Assembly (NCBI GenBank): GCA_019636675.1
Contig: JAHBXC010000002.1
Location: 372,001-436,000, forward strand
Direction of reading: 5' to 3'
Source: Phycisphaeraceae bacterium
Lineage (GTDB): Bacteria; Planctomycetota; Phycisphaerae; Phycisphaerales; UBA1924
DNA length: 64,000 nucleotides
Below are positions 8,709 through 18,480 of this stretch, one piece after another (within the stretch, counting starts at the first letter, position 1; each line of letters opens with the position of its first letter). The notes beneath the pieces were generated by a model, which was not told the origin of the DNA, made no database searches, and saw nothing but the letters and a program-made list of their open reading frames with translations. The position numbers and the translations under genes are program-made.

Positions 8709-10319
8709 GTGACGCTGCTGTGCGTGCCCATCACGGTCGAGGAGTTCCATCGCGCCCACGACGCGGTCGAAGAGGCCCGGCGCGCCGGGGCGGATGCCGT
8801 CGAGTTCCGTTTCGACGGCGTGTTCGAGGCAGACATCGACGCCGACGGGATCGAGCACGCCGTGCGCCTCGTGCGTGAGTGCCCCCTCCCGTGCGTGGCG
8901 ACCTGTCGCGTAGGCGCCGAGGGCGGCGGGTACACGGGGAGCGAGGACGCGCGCGCCGAACTCTTCGAGGCGCTGCTGGGCTGCGAGCGCCCGCCAAGAT
9001 GGATCGATATCGAGGCCGCGTCGTGGGCGGCGGACGCGGGTCTGCGCGAGCGCGTGGGCGCGGCCCTCGGGCGGGCCAACACGGTCTCGGGCGAAACGCG
9101 ATCCACGCTGATCCTCTCGACGCACGATTTCACCGGGCGTCCGGCGGACCTGCTCCGGCGCGTCGGCGCGATGCGCGACGAGCCGCTCGCAGGGGTGCAC
9201 AAGATCGCGTTCCGGGCGCGCTCGCTGCGCGACAACCTCGAGCTGTTCGATCTTCTGACGGATCGCGAGCGCCCGACGATCGCGCTGGCGATGGGGGAGT
9301 TTGGGCTGATGTCGCGCGTGCTCGCGCCCAAGTTCGGCGGGTTTCTGACCTTCGCGGCGCTGCGCGGCGAGGAGATCACAGCGCCCGGTCAGCCCCTCGT
9401 GGACGAGACGCTGAGCCGGTACCGCTTCCGGTCGATCACGAAGCGCACGCGCGTGTATGGCGTCGTGGGCTGGCCGGTCGCGCAGTCGATGTCGCCGCTG
9501 GTCCACAACGCCGGGTTCGCCGGCCTCTCGCCGTCGTTCGACGGCGTGTACCTGCCTCTGCCGATCCCCCCGGAGTGGGAGCACTTCAAGGCGACGGTCT
9601 CGGCGCTGCACGATCACCCGTGGCTCGATCTCGGAGGGCTGAGCGTGACCGCGCCGCACAAGCAACACCTCGTCCGGCTCGCGCAGGAGCGTGGCTGGGC
9701 GATATGCGAGCGGGCCGCCCGGGTGGGCGCTGCGAACACGCTCGTTGTCGACAAGTCGGGCGAGGTGGGCGTCCACGACACCGACGGGCCTGCGGTCGCG
9801 GCGTGCCTTCGCGACGCGCTGGGCGACCTGACGGGCAGACGCGTGCTCCTGCTCGGCGCGGGTGGCGTGGCGAGGACGATCGGTGCGGCGCTCCTCGAAG
9901 AGGGTGCGTCCGTCGAGATCCACGCGCGCAGGCCCGCGCAAGCAGAGGAGCTGGCGGGCGCCCTGGGCGACGGGGCGGGCGTGGCGGCGTCGCCGGACCG
10001 GTCCCCCTGCGACGCGTTGGTGAACTGCACCCCGGTGGGGATGGAGAGCGGCGAGAACGCCGGGCGAAGCGCTCTCCCCGACGTGGCCCTCGACGCGCTC
10101 GCGGAGGCGAACGCGTCCCTGGTCGTGATGGACACCGTCTACCGCCCGATCGAGACGCCCCTGCTCGCGACGGCCCGTGCGAAGGGCCTGAGGGTGGTCG
10201 ACGGCGTCTCGATGTTCGTCCGGCAGGCGGGGGCGCAATTCTCGCTCTGGACCGGGGCCGAGCCACCCACCGAGGGATTCGACCGGATCGTGCGCGAGCG
10301 ACTTGCGCGACCGGGATAA
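8709..10319 (+). CDS. aroDE: Fused 3-dehydroquinate dehydratase (type I) / shikimate dehydrogenase
   Basis: 536 residues; catalyses steps 3 and 4 of the shikimate pathway. The N-terminal domain (about 1-235) is a type I dehydratase barrel: ADAVEFRFDG, LILSTHDF with the His that pairs with the Schiff-base Lys, and HKIAFRA holding that Lys. The C-terminal domain (about 245-530) is AroE: YGVVGWPVAQSMSPLVHN at the shikimate site, LSVTAPHK with the catalytic Lys, and the NADP-binding LLLGAGGVARTIGAAL loop. The final VDGVSMFVRQAGAQFSLW is the AroE C-terminal signature. Dehydratase-dehydrogenase fusions are known from plants, Chlamydiae and Planctomycetes. The GTG start is supported by the TACGCT element. 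Confidence 0.9.
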   Translation: MTLLCVPITVEEFHRAHDAVEEARRAGADAVEFRFDGVFEADIDADGIEHAVRLVRECPLPCVATCRVGAEGGGYTGSEDARAELFEALLGCERPPRWIDIEAASWAADAGLRERVGAALGRANTVSGETRSTLILSTHDFTGRPADLLRRVGAMRDEPLAGVHKIAFRARSLRDNLELFDLLTDRERPTIALAMGEFGLMSRVLAPKFGGFLTFAALRGEEITAPGQPLVDETLSRYRFRSITKRTRVYGVVGWPVAQSMSPLVHNAGFAGLSPSFDGVYLPLPIPPEWEHFKATVSALHDHPWLDLGGLSVTAPHKQHLVRLAQERGWAICERAARVGAANTLVVDKSGEVGVHDTDGPAVAACLRDALGDLTGRRVLLLGAGGVARTIGAALLEEGASVEIHARRPAQAEELAGALGDGAGVAASPDRSPCDALVNCTPVGMESGENAGRSALPDVALDALAEANASLVVMDTVYRPIETPLLATARAKGLRVVDGVSMFVRQAGAQFSLWTGAEPPTEGFDRIVRERLARPG

Positions 10320-10424
10320 TCGGTCGTCCGAGAACCCAGACCCTAGCTGTGCGTCGAACGCGACGCGGCGTTTCGCCGATGGTGGTCTGTGAAACGCCCC
10401 CTTTGCCCCGCTGGAGCCGACGAG

Positions 10425-10730
10425 ATGCGAACCCTGCGCGACGCCCGCCGACCCTTGATGATGCTCACGCTCGCGATCGCGACCGGCGGCGCCCTTTCGG
10501 GCTGCGTCACCTACTACCGCGTCACCGACCGCGAGAGCGGGAAGACCTACTACACGAACAACATGCTGAGCGACTTCCGCCCGGTGAGCAACAGCGTGCA
10601 CCTGGTCGACCCGCGCGACTGGCAGGGCCGCCTGCTGATGTCGCCGGATGTCGAGAAGATCCCCGCGAAGGAATACCGCGCCGCGGTGACCAAGCAGGAC
10701 ATCAAGAACGACATGAACTGGTGGTGGTGA
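10425..10730 (+). CDS. Small lipoprotein of unknown function
   Basis: 101 residues from the ATG at 10425 (GGAG 8 nt upstream); an in-frame GTG 12 codons earlier is less likely. A basic n-region is followed by a hydrophobic stretch and the lipobox ALSGC, so it is predicted to be lipidated. The mature part is polar, with SGKTYYTNNMLSDFRP and a C-terminal WWW. Not recognised. Its neighbours give no clue. Confidence 0.65.
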   Translation: MRTLRDARRPLMMLTLAIATGGALSGCVTYYRVTDRESGKTYYTNNMLSDFRPVSNSVHLVDPRDWQGRLLMSPDVEKIPAKEYRAAVTKQDIKNDMNWWW

Positions 10731-10742
10731 ACACGGCGCGGG

Positions 10743-11267
10743 TCAGTCCCCGTCGTAGAACCCGCTGCCTCGCAGCAGCGCCTTGAAGCCCTCGCTGAAC
10801 ACGAAGTTGTGCTCGGGGAACTCGGCGCCCGCCATGTTCTGATCGAGATGCGAGAACAGCAGGTCGATGCGCCCGATCTCCTCGAACGCGCCGCCGTTTC
10901 GCTGCGGGTCTGAAAGTTCGACGACGCCCTTCGTCGATGCGCCGGCGGCGTCGTAGCGCTCGATCGCGGCGGTGTATCGGATCGTGGCGCCGGGGGAAGC
11001 GTCGCGCGTGATCTCGGCCTTGCCGATCTTCGCGAGGACGACTTTTTCTTTGTAGCCGCTCGCCTCGCACACGAGGATCCCGGCGGTCTGCGCCATGCCC
11101 TCGACGACGAAGCACGCAGGGAACACGGGCTGGGCGCGAAGGCCGCGCTCAGGGTCGGCCGGGAAGTGGTTCTGCAGTGGCTCTTCGCCAGCGGTGATGT
11201 TCTTGATGGCGACCAGACGCTCGCGCGAGCGGAGTTCGAGCACGCGATCGATCCAGATCCATCGCAT
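10743..11267 (-). CDS. Hotdog-fold beta-hydroxyacyl-ACP dehydratase, FabA/FabZ-like
   Basis: 174 residues. NHFPADPERGLRAQPVFP and FVVEGMAQTAGIL carry the His and Glu used by this family to remove water from 3-hydroxyacyl-ACP; the insert between them is longer than in ordinary FabZ and closer to FabA-like relatives. It lies 7 nt after the acyl-carrier gene and is clearly in one transcription unit with it and with the second dehydratase at 11761. The set suggests a dedicated acyl chain-processing step rather than the main FAS II pathway, whose other genes are absent here. Confidence 0.75.
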   Translation of the reverse strand: MRWIWIDRVLELRSRERLVAIKNITAGEEPLQNHFPADPERGLRAQPVFPACFVVEGMAQTAGILVCEASGYKEKVVLAKIGKAEITRDASPGATIRYTAAIERYDAAGASTKGVVELSDPQRNGGAFEEIGRIDLLFSHLDQNMAGAEFPEHNFVFSEGFKALLRGSGFYDGD

Positions 11268-11274
11268 CGGTGGC

Positions 11275-11673
11275 TCAGCCCTGGGCCGCGAGCTTGCGCT
11301 CGACGAACTTCACGAGCGCGTCGACCGTGAAGACCTCGCCAACCTTGGTGAGCTCGGGGTTGGCTTCGAACCGGGAGAAGTCGGCGTGGGGGAGCTTTTC
11401 CTTGAGAGCCGCGATGCCCTCGGGGGTGACCTTGCCGTCCTTCACGTAGCGCGGGTCCTGGGCGACGTTCTCGGGGAAGAGCTCGCCCTGCGCGATCTTG
11501 AAGCCGAAGGCCTGCTCGAGCTTGAAGACGATGTCCAGAAAGTCGATGGACTCGGCGCCCAGGTCGCCGTTGAGCGTCGCTTCGGGGGTGACCTCGTCGT
11601 CGTCGACGCCGAGCGCGTCGATGAGCACTTCCTGAACCTTGGAATAGACTTCTTCGCGGGTCATGGTCGGCAT
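11275..11673 (-). CDS. Acyl carrier protein, long form
   Basis: 132 residues, about 50 more than a typical ACP. The ATG at 11673 (MPTMTREEVYSKV) is preferred over upstream in-frame codons that read through non-coding sequence. The attachment Ser is in GAESIDFLDIV, with helix II following (FKLEQAFGFKI). After the core, the chain continues as GKVTPEGIAALKEKLPHADF and ends KFVERKLAAQG, an added helical segment seen in planctomycete ACP homologues. The carrier is flanked on both sides by dehydratases on the same strand, so it likely presents the substrate to them. A separate housekeeping ACP is expected elsewhere. Confidence 0.85.
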   Translation of the reverse strand: MPTMTREEVYSKVQEVLIDALGVDDDEVTPEATLNGDLGAESIDFLDIVFKLEQAFGFKIAQGELFPENVAQDPRYVKDGKVTPEGIAALKEKLPHADFSRFEANPELTKVGEVFTVDALVKFVERKLAAQG

Positions 11674-11760
11674 GGGTGGTCGCCCTTTGGGTGTATGAGG
11701 GGGAAGGGTAGGGGGGCCCTCGCGTGTGTTCCAGACAGCGGGCTCCCCCACAAGCGGGCT

Positions 11761-12177
11761 TCAGGGACTGACGGGGCGCATCGAGAAGCGCCCGGACACT
11801 TGGCCGCGCGCCGGTTCCTCGGGCGCGCCGCCGGGTCGGAGCACGGTGGCCGTCGCTCGGCAGTCGATCGAGCCGTCCTCCCCTGGCGTGAAATCCGCGA
11901 TGACGACTTCCACGCGCAGTGTTTCCCCCGGGCGGACGAGCGCCCCGTATTTCACGTTCCGCGCCAGGCCCAGCACGTGGCGCGATAGCGCCGGGTCCTT
12001 GGCCGCCAGCAGGCGTCTAGCGGCTTGCACCATCGTCTCGAGCATGAGCACGCCGGGGAGCACGGGGAACCCCGGGAAGTGGTCGAGGAGGTATTCCTCG
12101 GCGTTGGAGACCGTCTTGTGGACGACGATGCGCCCCTCGGTCTGCTCGGCGACGTGATCGATCATGTCGAAGTGCAT
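11761..12177 (-). CDS. Beta-hydroxyacyl-ACP dehydratase, FabZ-like
   Basis: 138 residues. Start at 12177 (MHFDMIDHV); upstream in-frame codons run through the tandem repeat and are rejected. DHFPGFPVLPGVLMLETM contains the FabZ His and Glu. First gene of the triad, 87 nt before the ACP gene. Two dehydratases in a row with intact active sites suggest different chain lengths or one acting as an isomerase; this is inference. Transcribed away from purM. Confidence 0.8.
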   Translation of the reverse strand: MHFDMIDHVAEQTEGRIVVHKTVSNAEEYLLDHFPGFPVLPGVLMLETMVQAARRLLAAKDPALSRHVLGLARNVKYGALVRPGETLRVEVVIADFTPGEDGSIDCRATATVLRPGGAPEEPARGQVSGRFSMRPVSP

Positions 12178-12208
12178 GGCGGCCACAATGTAGGCGGGCC
12201 GGGGCCTC

Positions 12209-12248
12209 CGTGCCCCCGTGCCCCCGTGCCCCCGTGCCCCCGTGCCCC
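12209..12248. repeat. Tandem repeat, five copies of an 8-mer
   Basis: CGTGCCCC is repeated five times without change, followed by a partial sixth copy at 12249. It lies between the divergent FabZ-like gene and purM, about 40 nt before the purM -10-like element. Confidence 0.9.
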
Positions 12249-12287
12249 CGTGCTCTCGCGCCGGCGTCCCGGCCGGCCAGCGGCGAC

Positions 12288-12293
12288 TATCCT
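12288..12293 (+). promoter_or_regulatory. -10-like TATCCT of purM, probably leaderless
   Basis: TATCCT lies 8 nt before the ATG at 12302; no Shine-Dalgarno sequence in between. Confidence 0.4.
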
Positions 12294-12301
12294 CACCACC
12301 T

Positions 12302-13450
<1,149 letters not shown>

Positions 13451-13453
13451 GCG

Positions 13454-13897
13454 TCAGCCGAAGAGCACGTCGGCGATCTCGCCGCGGTTCCCGTCGTCGT
13501 TGAGCAACGACTGCTGGACACTGCCTGCGCCGCGGCCGGCGCGTGACTCCAGGCTGGCTCGCACCTCGCGGGCGATGGCCTTGGCCGCATCGAGGTTAAT
13601 GAGCGCGAAGGTGTTGGCCGCCGCGTTGATGGACAGCAGGTCCTCGGGGGGCGGGAGCTTCCTCGCGTAGTCGGCGACGCGTCGGATCACGTCGGCGGAC
13701 GAGGGGCCCGCCAGCGAGAGCGGGCCGTCGGACGAGCGCTGCTCGGTGCTGAGGCGCGCGTCGCGCTGCTGGTCGGCGGGCTGGATACGCCTCCGTCGCT
13801 GCTCCTGCAGCTCGGCGGCCTGACGGACCTGCGACGCGTTCTGCGACGCGGGTTCGATCCTCCCAGCGGGGTTCGGGATGTCAGGTCCGAGTGTCAT
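13454..13897 (-). CDS. Hypothetical protein, Gln/Arg-rich N-terminal half
   Basis: 147 residues. Starts MTLGPDIPNPAGRI; the first half is low-complexity, rich in Gln, Arg and Ala (QEQRRRRIQPADQQRD). The second half is a plausible helical domain (DVIRRVADYARKLPPPEDLLSINAAANTFALI). No family recognised; no signal peptide. It converges on purM with 3 nt between the stops. Expression is likely given the good codon pattern but unproven. Confidence 0.5.
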   Translation of the reverse strand: MTLGPDIPNPAGRIEPASQNASQVRQAAELQEQRRRRIQPADQQRDARLSTEQRSSDGPLSLAGPSSADVIRRVADYARKLPPPEDLLSINAAANTFALINLDAAKAIAREVRASLESRAGRGAGSVQQSLLNDDGNRGEIADVLFG

Positions 13898-14101
13898 CGC
13901 ATACCTCGACGCGCTGTTGTCGCGTCAGAGGAAGTATGCAAAGCGCAGGGCGCCGGTGGTAGGTGAATGATGCGCGAAGTCGCGCTTGAGGCGTCACGAC
14001 CGTCGCAGACCGCCCGGCTTGACGATCCGATGAGCCGCGACGAGATATTCCCGGGCGTGGCGATGGGGGATCGGCGCGGTTCTCGGGCCCGGACGCCGGG
14101 T

Positions 14102-16699
14102 TCAGTTCGGATCGAATCGCAGGCCGCCGCCGCCGCCGCCAGCGCCTGGGGCCTGGGGCTGCTGCCGGGGCTGCGGCGCGCCGGGTCGCTGCTGCTGCTG
14201 CTGTTGCTGCTGCTGGCGCATGCGCTCGGCGAACTCGGCGGCGACGCGGAGGCGCATTCGCATCGAGGCGGCGAGCGACTTCATCGACTCGGAGGAAGAG
14301 CCCTCCAGGGAGTCAAACAGCGGGTGCGCGGGGTCGCTCACGCGCATCAGCAGCGCCGTGGCTCGGACGAGCTCCGAAGGATCCTGGAACGCGATGGTGT
14401 CGATGGGGGTGACCAGTTCTCGAGGGAAGATGCTCCCGATGAGGATCACGGCGTTGGCGCGCTCGACGGCGTTCATGCGGGGCATGCGCAGGGCGGTCGC
14501 TGCCAGGATCTCGGCGGCGAACTGGTTTGCGGCCTGGCGGTCGGACGCCATCGCGCTGCGCGCGATGAGGTCGCGCCCCACCAGGAGCGTGTCGATGACG
14601 GCGTCGCCCTGCGCGCCCTCGAGCGCGCGCCGGTAACCCTCGGACGACTCGTCGGGGATCGAGATCCGCCTGCGTGTGAGGAGGCGCGTGCTGCCGCTGA
14701 GCGACATGGGGCCCTTGTGGAACTTGCCCTTGTCGTCCACGAGGAAGCCCTGCGCCAGCTGCCAGCGCAGGGTGACGATCTGCGTGGTGGCGTTGTCGAT
14801 CGTCGCGCCGACGGGCCCGAGGTCGGTCTGCACCAGCATCTCGACGGTCTCGCCGGGCATGATGCGCAGCGCGCGGTTGAACTCGATGACCTCGGGAGAG
14901 AGCCGCTGGGCGGACTTCTGCCCCCCGATGGTCGGCTCGGGCGAGAGCAGGAGGCGCGAGTTGATCGGCGAGTTGGGGCCGACGGCCAGCGGGATGCGTC
15001 CGATGTTGCGCACTCTGACGATCAGGGGCAGGCCGTCGAGCACGGAGATTGACTCGGAGGGCCAGACCGCTTCGAGCGACATGAACTGGCTCGGATCGCG
15101 CGTCATGCGATCGAGCCACTCGGGGACGCTCTTGAAGTACTCGTCGAGGCGCACCGCGACGGCGCCGGGGCGGACGGGCTCGCCCAGCAGGACCTCGATC
15201 CGCGAGCGCGCGTACAGGCCAAGCATCGACCCGGTCTGGCCCATCGCGAGGTGCGCCAGGTGGGAGGCGGCGGCGCGCGGGTTGCCCCTCGCCTCTTCGA
15301 GGAGGGCCATGCCGATGCGCGCACGCGGGTCGGCCTCGGCGAGCCCCGACAGGCGGCGCTCCGCTTCGCCGAAGTCTCGCTTCCACAGCGAAATGAAGCC
15401 CTCGTAACGCGTGATGACGCGCGGGTCGGTCAGCAGGTTGTTCTCGCGCATGCTGCGCAGGAGCGTCTCGGCTTCGGCGACCTGCACGCCGCTCCACAGT
15501 CGCATCCAGAGGAGATCGCTGAACAGCGACCGAAGCTGCTCAGACGCCTGCTCGAGCCGGGCGGGATCGGCGCCCTGGCGCTGGTACTCGGCGATGACCT
15601 GCTGGGCCTGTGCGATGTTCTTCGTGAGGAGCGCGGCCGAGGTGCCGACACGGTCGTTGCGCCCCAGCGCGAGGTTCGCGGCGGCACGCAGGATCTCGAG
15701 CTCGGGCTCGAGCGTGACTTCTTCGGCGGGGCTCCCGGCCGGGGGCTGCTGGCCGTAGGACTGGTAGAGCTCGATCTCGCGCGCCCGGGCGCTGCGCACG
15801 GCGCGCTCGCGCTCGTCGAGGAGTCTGACGACGTCCTCGGGCCCGACCATGCCCCAGTAGCTGAGGATTCGTTCGAACGCGAGGCCCACGTCGCCCATCC
15901 GGTTCTCGTAGGTATGGATCGAGTCCGTGTTGAGCTGGAAGCGCAGCGCGGTGCGGAAGGCGCCCCTCGAGCGGAGCTCGCGCGTCAGGTTCGCGTGGCT
16001 CGACGCGTCCATGGGGTCGGCCATGATCACGTTGAGGAGTGCCTCGGCGCGTGCGAGCGGGTCGTCGCTCGATTCCAGGACGATCGTGGCCGCGAGGACG
16101 GCGGCGTCTTTGTTGCTCGAGTCGAGCTGCGTCGCCTGTGTCAGGCGCCGGATGAAACCGGCGTTGTCGCCCTGCTCGCGCGCCAGGAGGGCGGCGTCGA
16201 AGGCGAGGCGGCTGCGGATCGAGGGGTCGAGACGCTCTCCGGCCGGGCCGAGGAGGCGGTCGTACGCGCTCATGCGATCTTCGGCGATCTGGATCGCGCC
16301 GATGCGCGAGGAGATCAGCCGGAGCTGGGCGACACGGTCGTTGGGGTCGCGCTGGACGAGCTGCGCCGTCGCGTTGATCTCTCGATCGCGGTCCCGGGCG
16401 CCGTGCCAGGCGTCGATCTGACGCCGGAGGAGGTCAAGACTGTTCGGGTCGAGCTGGTGCGCCAGTTCGAGCGCATGGGCGGTCAGCCGGTAGTCGTTGG
16501 TCGACGGGTCGCCCGCGCTGCGCAGGGAAAGCACGCCCGTCCGGGCGATCCAGCGGGCGAGGAGTGCCCTGGAGGACGCGCTCGCGGTCTCGAACTCTCG
16601 CGCCGGGATGACCTCGGTCTGGGCGTGGGCGAGCGACGGGATGAACGCGCTCGCGAGCGAGACGACGGCGATGGATCCGAGTAGGCGACGCGACCTCAC
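14102..16699 (-). CDS. Exported TPR-like helical repeat protein with C-terminal Gln/Gly tail
   Basis: 865 residues. The GTG start at 16699 overlaps the stop of the upstream gene (GTGA) and has GGAG 7 nt before it. Signal peptide MRSRRLLGSIAVVSLASAF ending at AHAQ. The body is alpha-helical with repeated ~35-residue units (RLTAHALELAHQLDPNSLDLL, IRRLTQATQLDSSNKDAAV), i.e. TPR-like, then a beta-rich stretch at about 560-680. The tail holds a run of eight Gln encoded by mixed CAG/CAA followed by Pro/Gln and six Gly. Exported TPR proteins often scaffold envelope complexes; no enzyme motif is visible. Confidence 0.75.
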   Translation of the reverse strand: MRSRRLLGSIAVVSLASAFIPSLAHAQTEVIPAREFETASASSRALLARWIARTGVLSLRSAGDPSTNDYRLTAHALELAHQLDPNSLDLLRRQIDAWHGARDRDREINATAQLVQRDPNDRVAQLRLISSRIGAIQIAEDRMSAYDRLLGPAGERLDPSIRSRLAFDAALLAREQGDNAGFIRRLTQATQLDSSNKDAAVLAATIVLESSDDPLARAEALLNVIMADPMDASSHANLTRELRSRGAFRTALRFQLNTDSIHTYENRMGDVGLAFERILSYWGMVGPEDVVRLLDERERAVRSARAREIELYQSYGQQPPAGSPAEEVTLEPELEILRAAANLALGRNDRVGTSAALLTKNIAQAQQVIAEYQRQGADPARLEQASEQLRSLFSDLLWMRLWSGVQVAEAETLLRSMRENNLLTDPRVITRYEGFISLWKRDFGEAERRLSGLAEADPRARIGMALLEEARGNPRAAASHLAHLAMGQTGSMLGLYARSRIEVLLGEPVRPGAVAVRLDEYFKSVPEWLDRMTRDPSQFMSLEAVWPSESISVLDGLPLIVRVRNIGRIPLAVGPNSPINSRLLLSPEPTIGGQKSAQRLSPEVIEFNRALRIMPGETVEMLVQTDLGPVGATIDNATTQIVTLRWQLAQGFLVDDKGKFHKGPMSLSGSTRLLTRRRISIPDESSEGYRRALEGAQGDAVIDTLLVGRDLIARSAMASDRQAANQFAAEILAATALRMPRMNAVERANAVILIGSIFPRELVTPIDTIAFQDPSELVRATALLMRVSDPAHPLFDSLEGSSSESMKSLAASMRMRLRVAAEFAERMRQQQQQQQQQRPGAPQPRQQPQAPGAGGGGGGLRFDPN

Positions 16700-17007
16700 G
16701 ACGAAGCTCCGGCGGCCAGCGCCGCAATAGTCCCAAGAAGCCCGAGGGCGAATGCCGCCCCGGCGATCAACTCGACGGACGCGACGACCGTGCGGTTCGC
16801 GCCCGGGCACAACCTATCGGCCACCGCGACCAGGAACACGAACTGCCCGGCGGCGATTGCGCTCAGCCCGCCCAGCCGGATGCCCGGGCCGACCCCTCCC
16901 CACGCGTGGGGGGGGCTGCTGGCGACGACGGCCCCTCCGATGACGAGAACCATCGCCCAGAGCGACCCAGCGGCCACGAGGACTACCAGGTTGAGTCGAT
17001 GCGTCAT
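16696..17007 (-). CDS. Small membrane protein, probably three transmembrane helices
   Basis: 103 residues from the ATG at 17007 (CGGAG upstream). Hydrophobic spans: about 6-28 (LVVLVAAGSLWAMVLVIGG), 42-60 (GLSAIAAGQFVFLVAVA) and 76-98 (ELIAGAAFALGLLGTIAAL). Its stop overlaps the start of the exported TPR-like protein by 4 nt, so the two are co-translated and may work together. No family recognised. Confidence 0.65.
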   Translation of the reverse strand: MTHRLNLVVLVAAGSLWAMVLVIGGAVVASSPPHAWGGVGPGIRLGGLSAIAAGQFVFLVAVADRLCPGANRTVVASVELIAGAAFALGLLGTIAALAAGASS

Positions 17008-17297
17008 CGTCGTTGGGGCTCCGTAGCACGGATCGAGACGCCCTGGGAGGGAACCCGGCCCGCCCGCGCCGCGAACCGTGCATTCGAAGATATCGGCCCC
17101 GGACACGCATTGCCAACCATCCCCTCGCCCAACTCCCACGAATCCCGCGGTTTGACGCTTTCCGGACCCACCGCTACCGTCCGGCCTGTTTCACCCGAGT
17201 CGGGCTCGGGCCCGGTCTTGTCCTGCGCGCCTGTCCCGTCGCGACACCCCGTCCGACCCTGGGCGTCCGCGACCACGCGATCCCCGCGAGAGCACGA

Positions 17298-18371
17298 ATG
17301 AAGATCTCCGATCTCCGCCTCCCCATCCTCGCGTTGCTGGCTACCTGCTCGCTCGCGCTCGCGGCGCCCCTCCCCGAGGGCGTCTCGACCCGCCCCAACC
17401 TGACCGATGCCGATCGCGGCGCGATCCGCGCGTTCGTCGCCGAGCGTGCTTCGGCCCTCTCGACCGGCGAGCCGGCCCAGCTCCAGCGGGCCCGCTCCGA
17501 GCTTTTCGACACCCTGTCGCGCGAGTCGAGCGTGGTCTTCCGGATCGAGGTCAGCTCCGCGCTCGCGCCCACGCTCGTCGAGCTGGGTCGGGGCCAGGAC
17601 GAGTTCCGCGCGTTCAACGCGGTGCAGCTCGCCGGGGTGCTCGCGACGGACTCGTCGCTGCCGATCATCCGCACCGCGCTCGCCGACACCCGCCCGACGG
17701 TCCGCTACGCCGGCGCGCTGGCGTCGCGGATCCTCTTCCAGGGCGTCATCGACAGCCGCTCCTCGCTCACCGACGACACGGTTCCCCAGCTGATGTCCGA
17801 GCTGGCGCAGCGCCTTCGCGTCGAGCGCGACCCGGTGGTCGCCGAGGGAATGATGAGCGCGTTCACGGTGCAGTTCCCCGGCGCGACCGGGCTCGCGCGT
17901 CGCGCCGCCGCCGTTCGCGCGATGGACGACGCGACGATCGAGCTGGTGCGCGCCGCGCGCGGCTCGTCGCAGGCGTCGGAGTGGACGCGCGTGTTCGTGC
18001 GCGCCGTGGACGCGTCGCGTCGGCTGCTGCTCGACCAGCAGGTCGCGGGGCAGCGCGACGAGGCCTTCGCGCGGGCCGCCGCGACGCTGGCCGGGCATTC
18101 CCTCGCGTTCGGGCTGGCGCGCCTCGAGGGCTCGGCCGACTCCGCGGAGCGAGCCGGCGTGGGCGACTTGCTGAAGGCCTGCGAGGTGACGCTGCTGCTT
18201 TCCTCGGCGCAGCTGCGTCGCGCCGATGCCGGCGCAGAGCAGCCGATCGCCCAGGCCTTCGACCGCGCCAACGACCGCGCCCTGCGCGACGCCGTCAACC
18301 GCTGGATCGGCCAGAACGGCCTGCTCTACCAGGCCCCGTTCAACCTGCCGGCGGGATCGATCGGTCGCTGA
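17298..18371 (+). CDS. Exported protein with HEAT-like helical repeats, function unknown
   Basis: 357 residues. Signal peptide MKISDLRLPILALLATCSLALAAP. The mature chain is helical, with a segment like HEAT/armadillo repeats at about 90-160 (FNAVQLAGVLATDSSLPIIR, RPTVRYAGALASRILF). Divergent from the TPR-like operon; the 290-nt gap between them holds no gene. No motif identifies an enzyme. It precedes OppA by 109 nt on the same strand and might be co-expressed with it. Confidence 0.65.
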   Translation: MKISDLRLPILALLATCSLALAAPLPEGVSTRPNLTDADRGAIRAFVAERASALSTGEPAQLQRARSELFDTLSRESSVVFRIEVSSALAPTLVELGRGQDEFRAFNAVQLAGVLATDSSLPIIRTALADTRPTVRYAGALASRILFQGVIDSRSSLTDDTVPQLMSELAQRLRVERDPVVAEGMMSAFTVQFPGATGLARRAAAVRAMDDATIELVRAARGSSQASEWTRVFVRAVDASRRLLLDQQVAGQRDEAFARAAATLAGHSLAFGLARLEGSADSAERAGVGDLLKACEVTLLLSSAQLRRADAGAEQPIAQAFDRANDRALRDAVNRWIGQNGLLYQAPFNLPAGSIGR

Positions 18372-18480
18372 GGCGCGAACCCGCGAGTTGCGATCCGGTA
18401 CAAGTGACGGGCGTTCCTCCCGAGCGCGACCCTAGCAGGCGCGGCGAACGCCGACGCCAATCCCGGAGACGACTCTCGAC

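Noticed and set aside
13845..13870. GGGTTCGATCCTCCC, looks like a tRNA T-arm
   Set aside because: Lies inside a good open frame and no acceptor, anticodon arm or D-arm can be folded around it.
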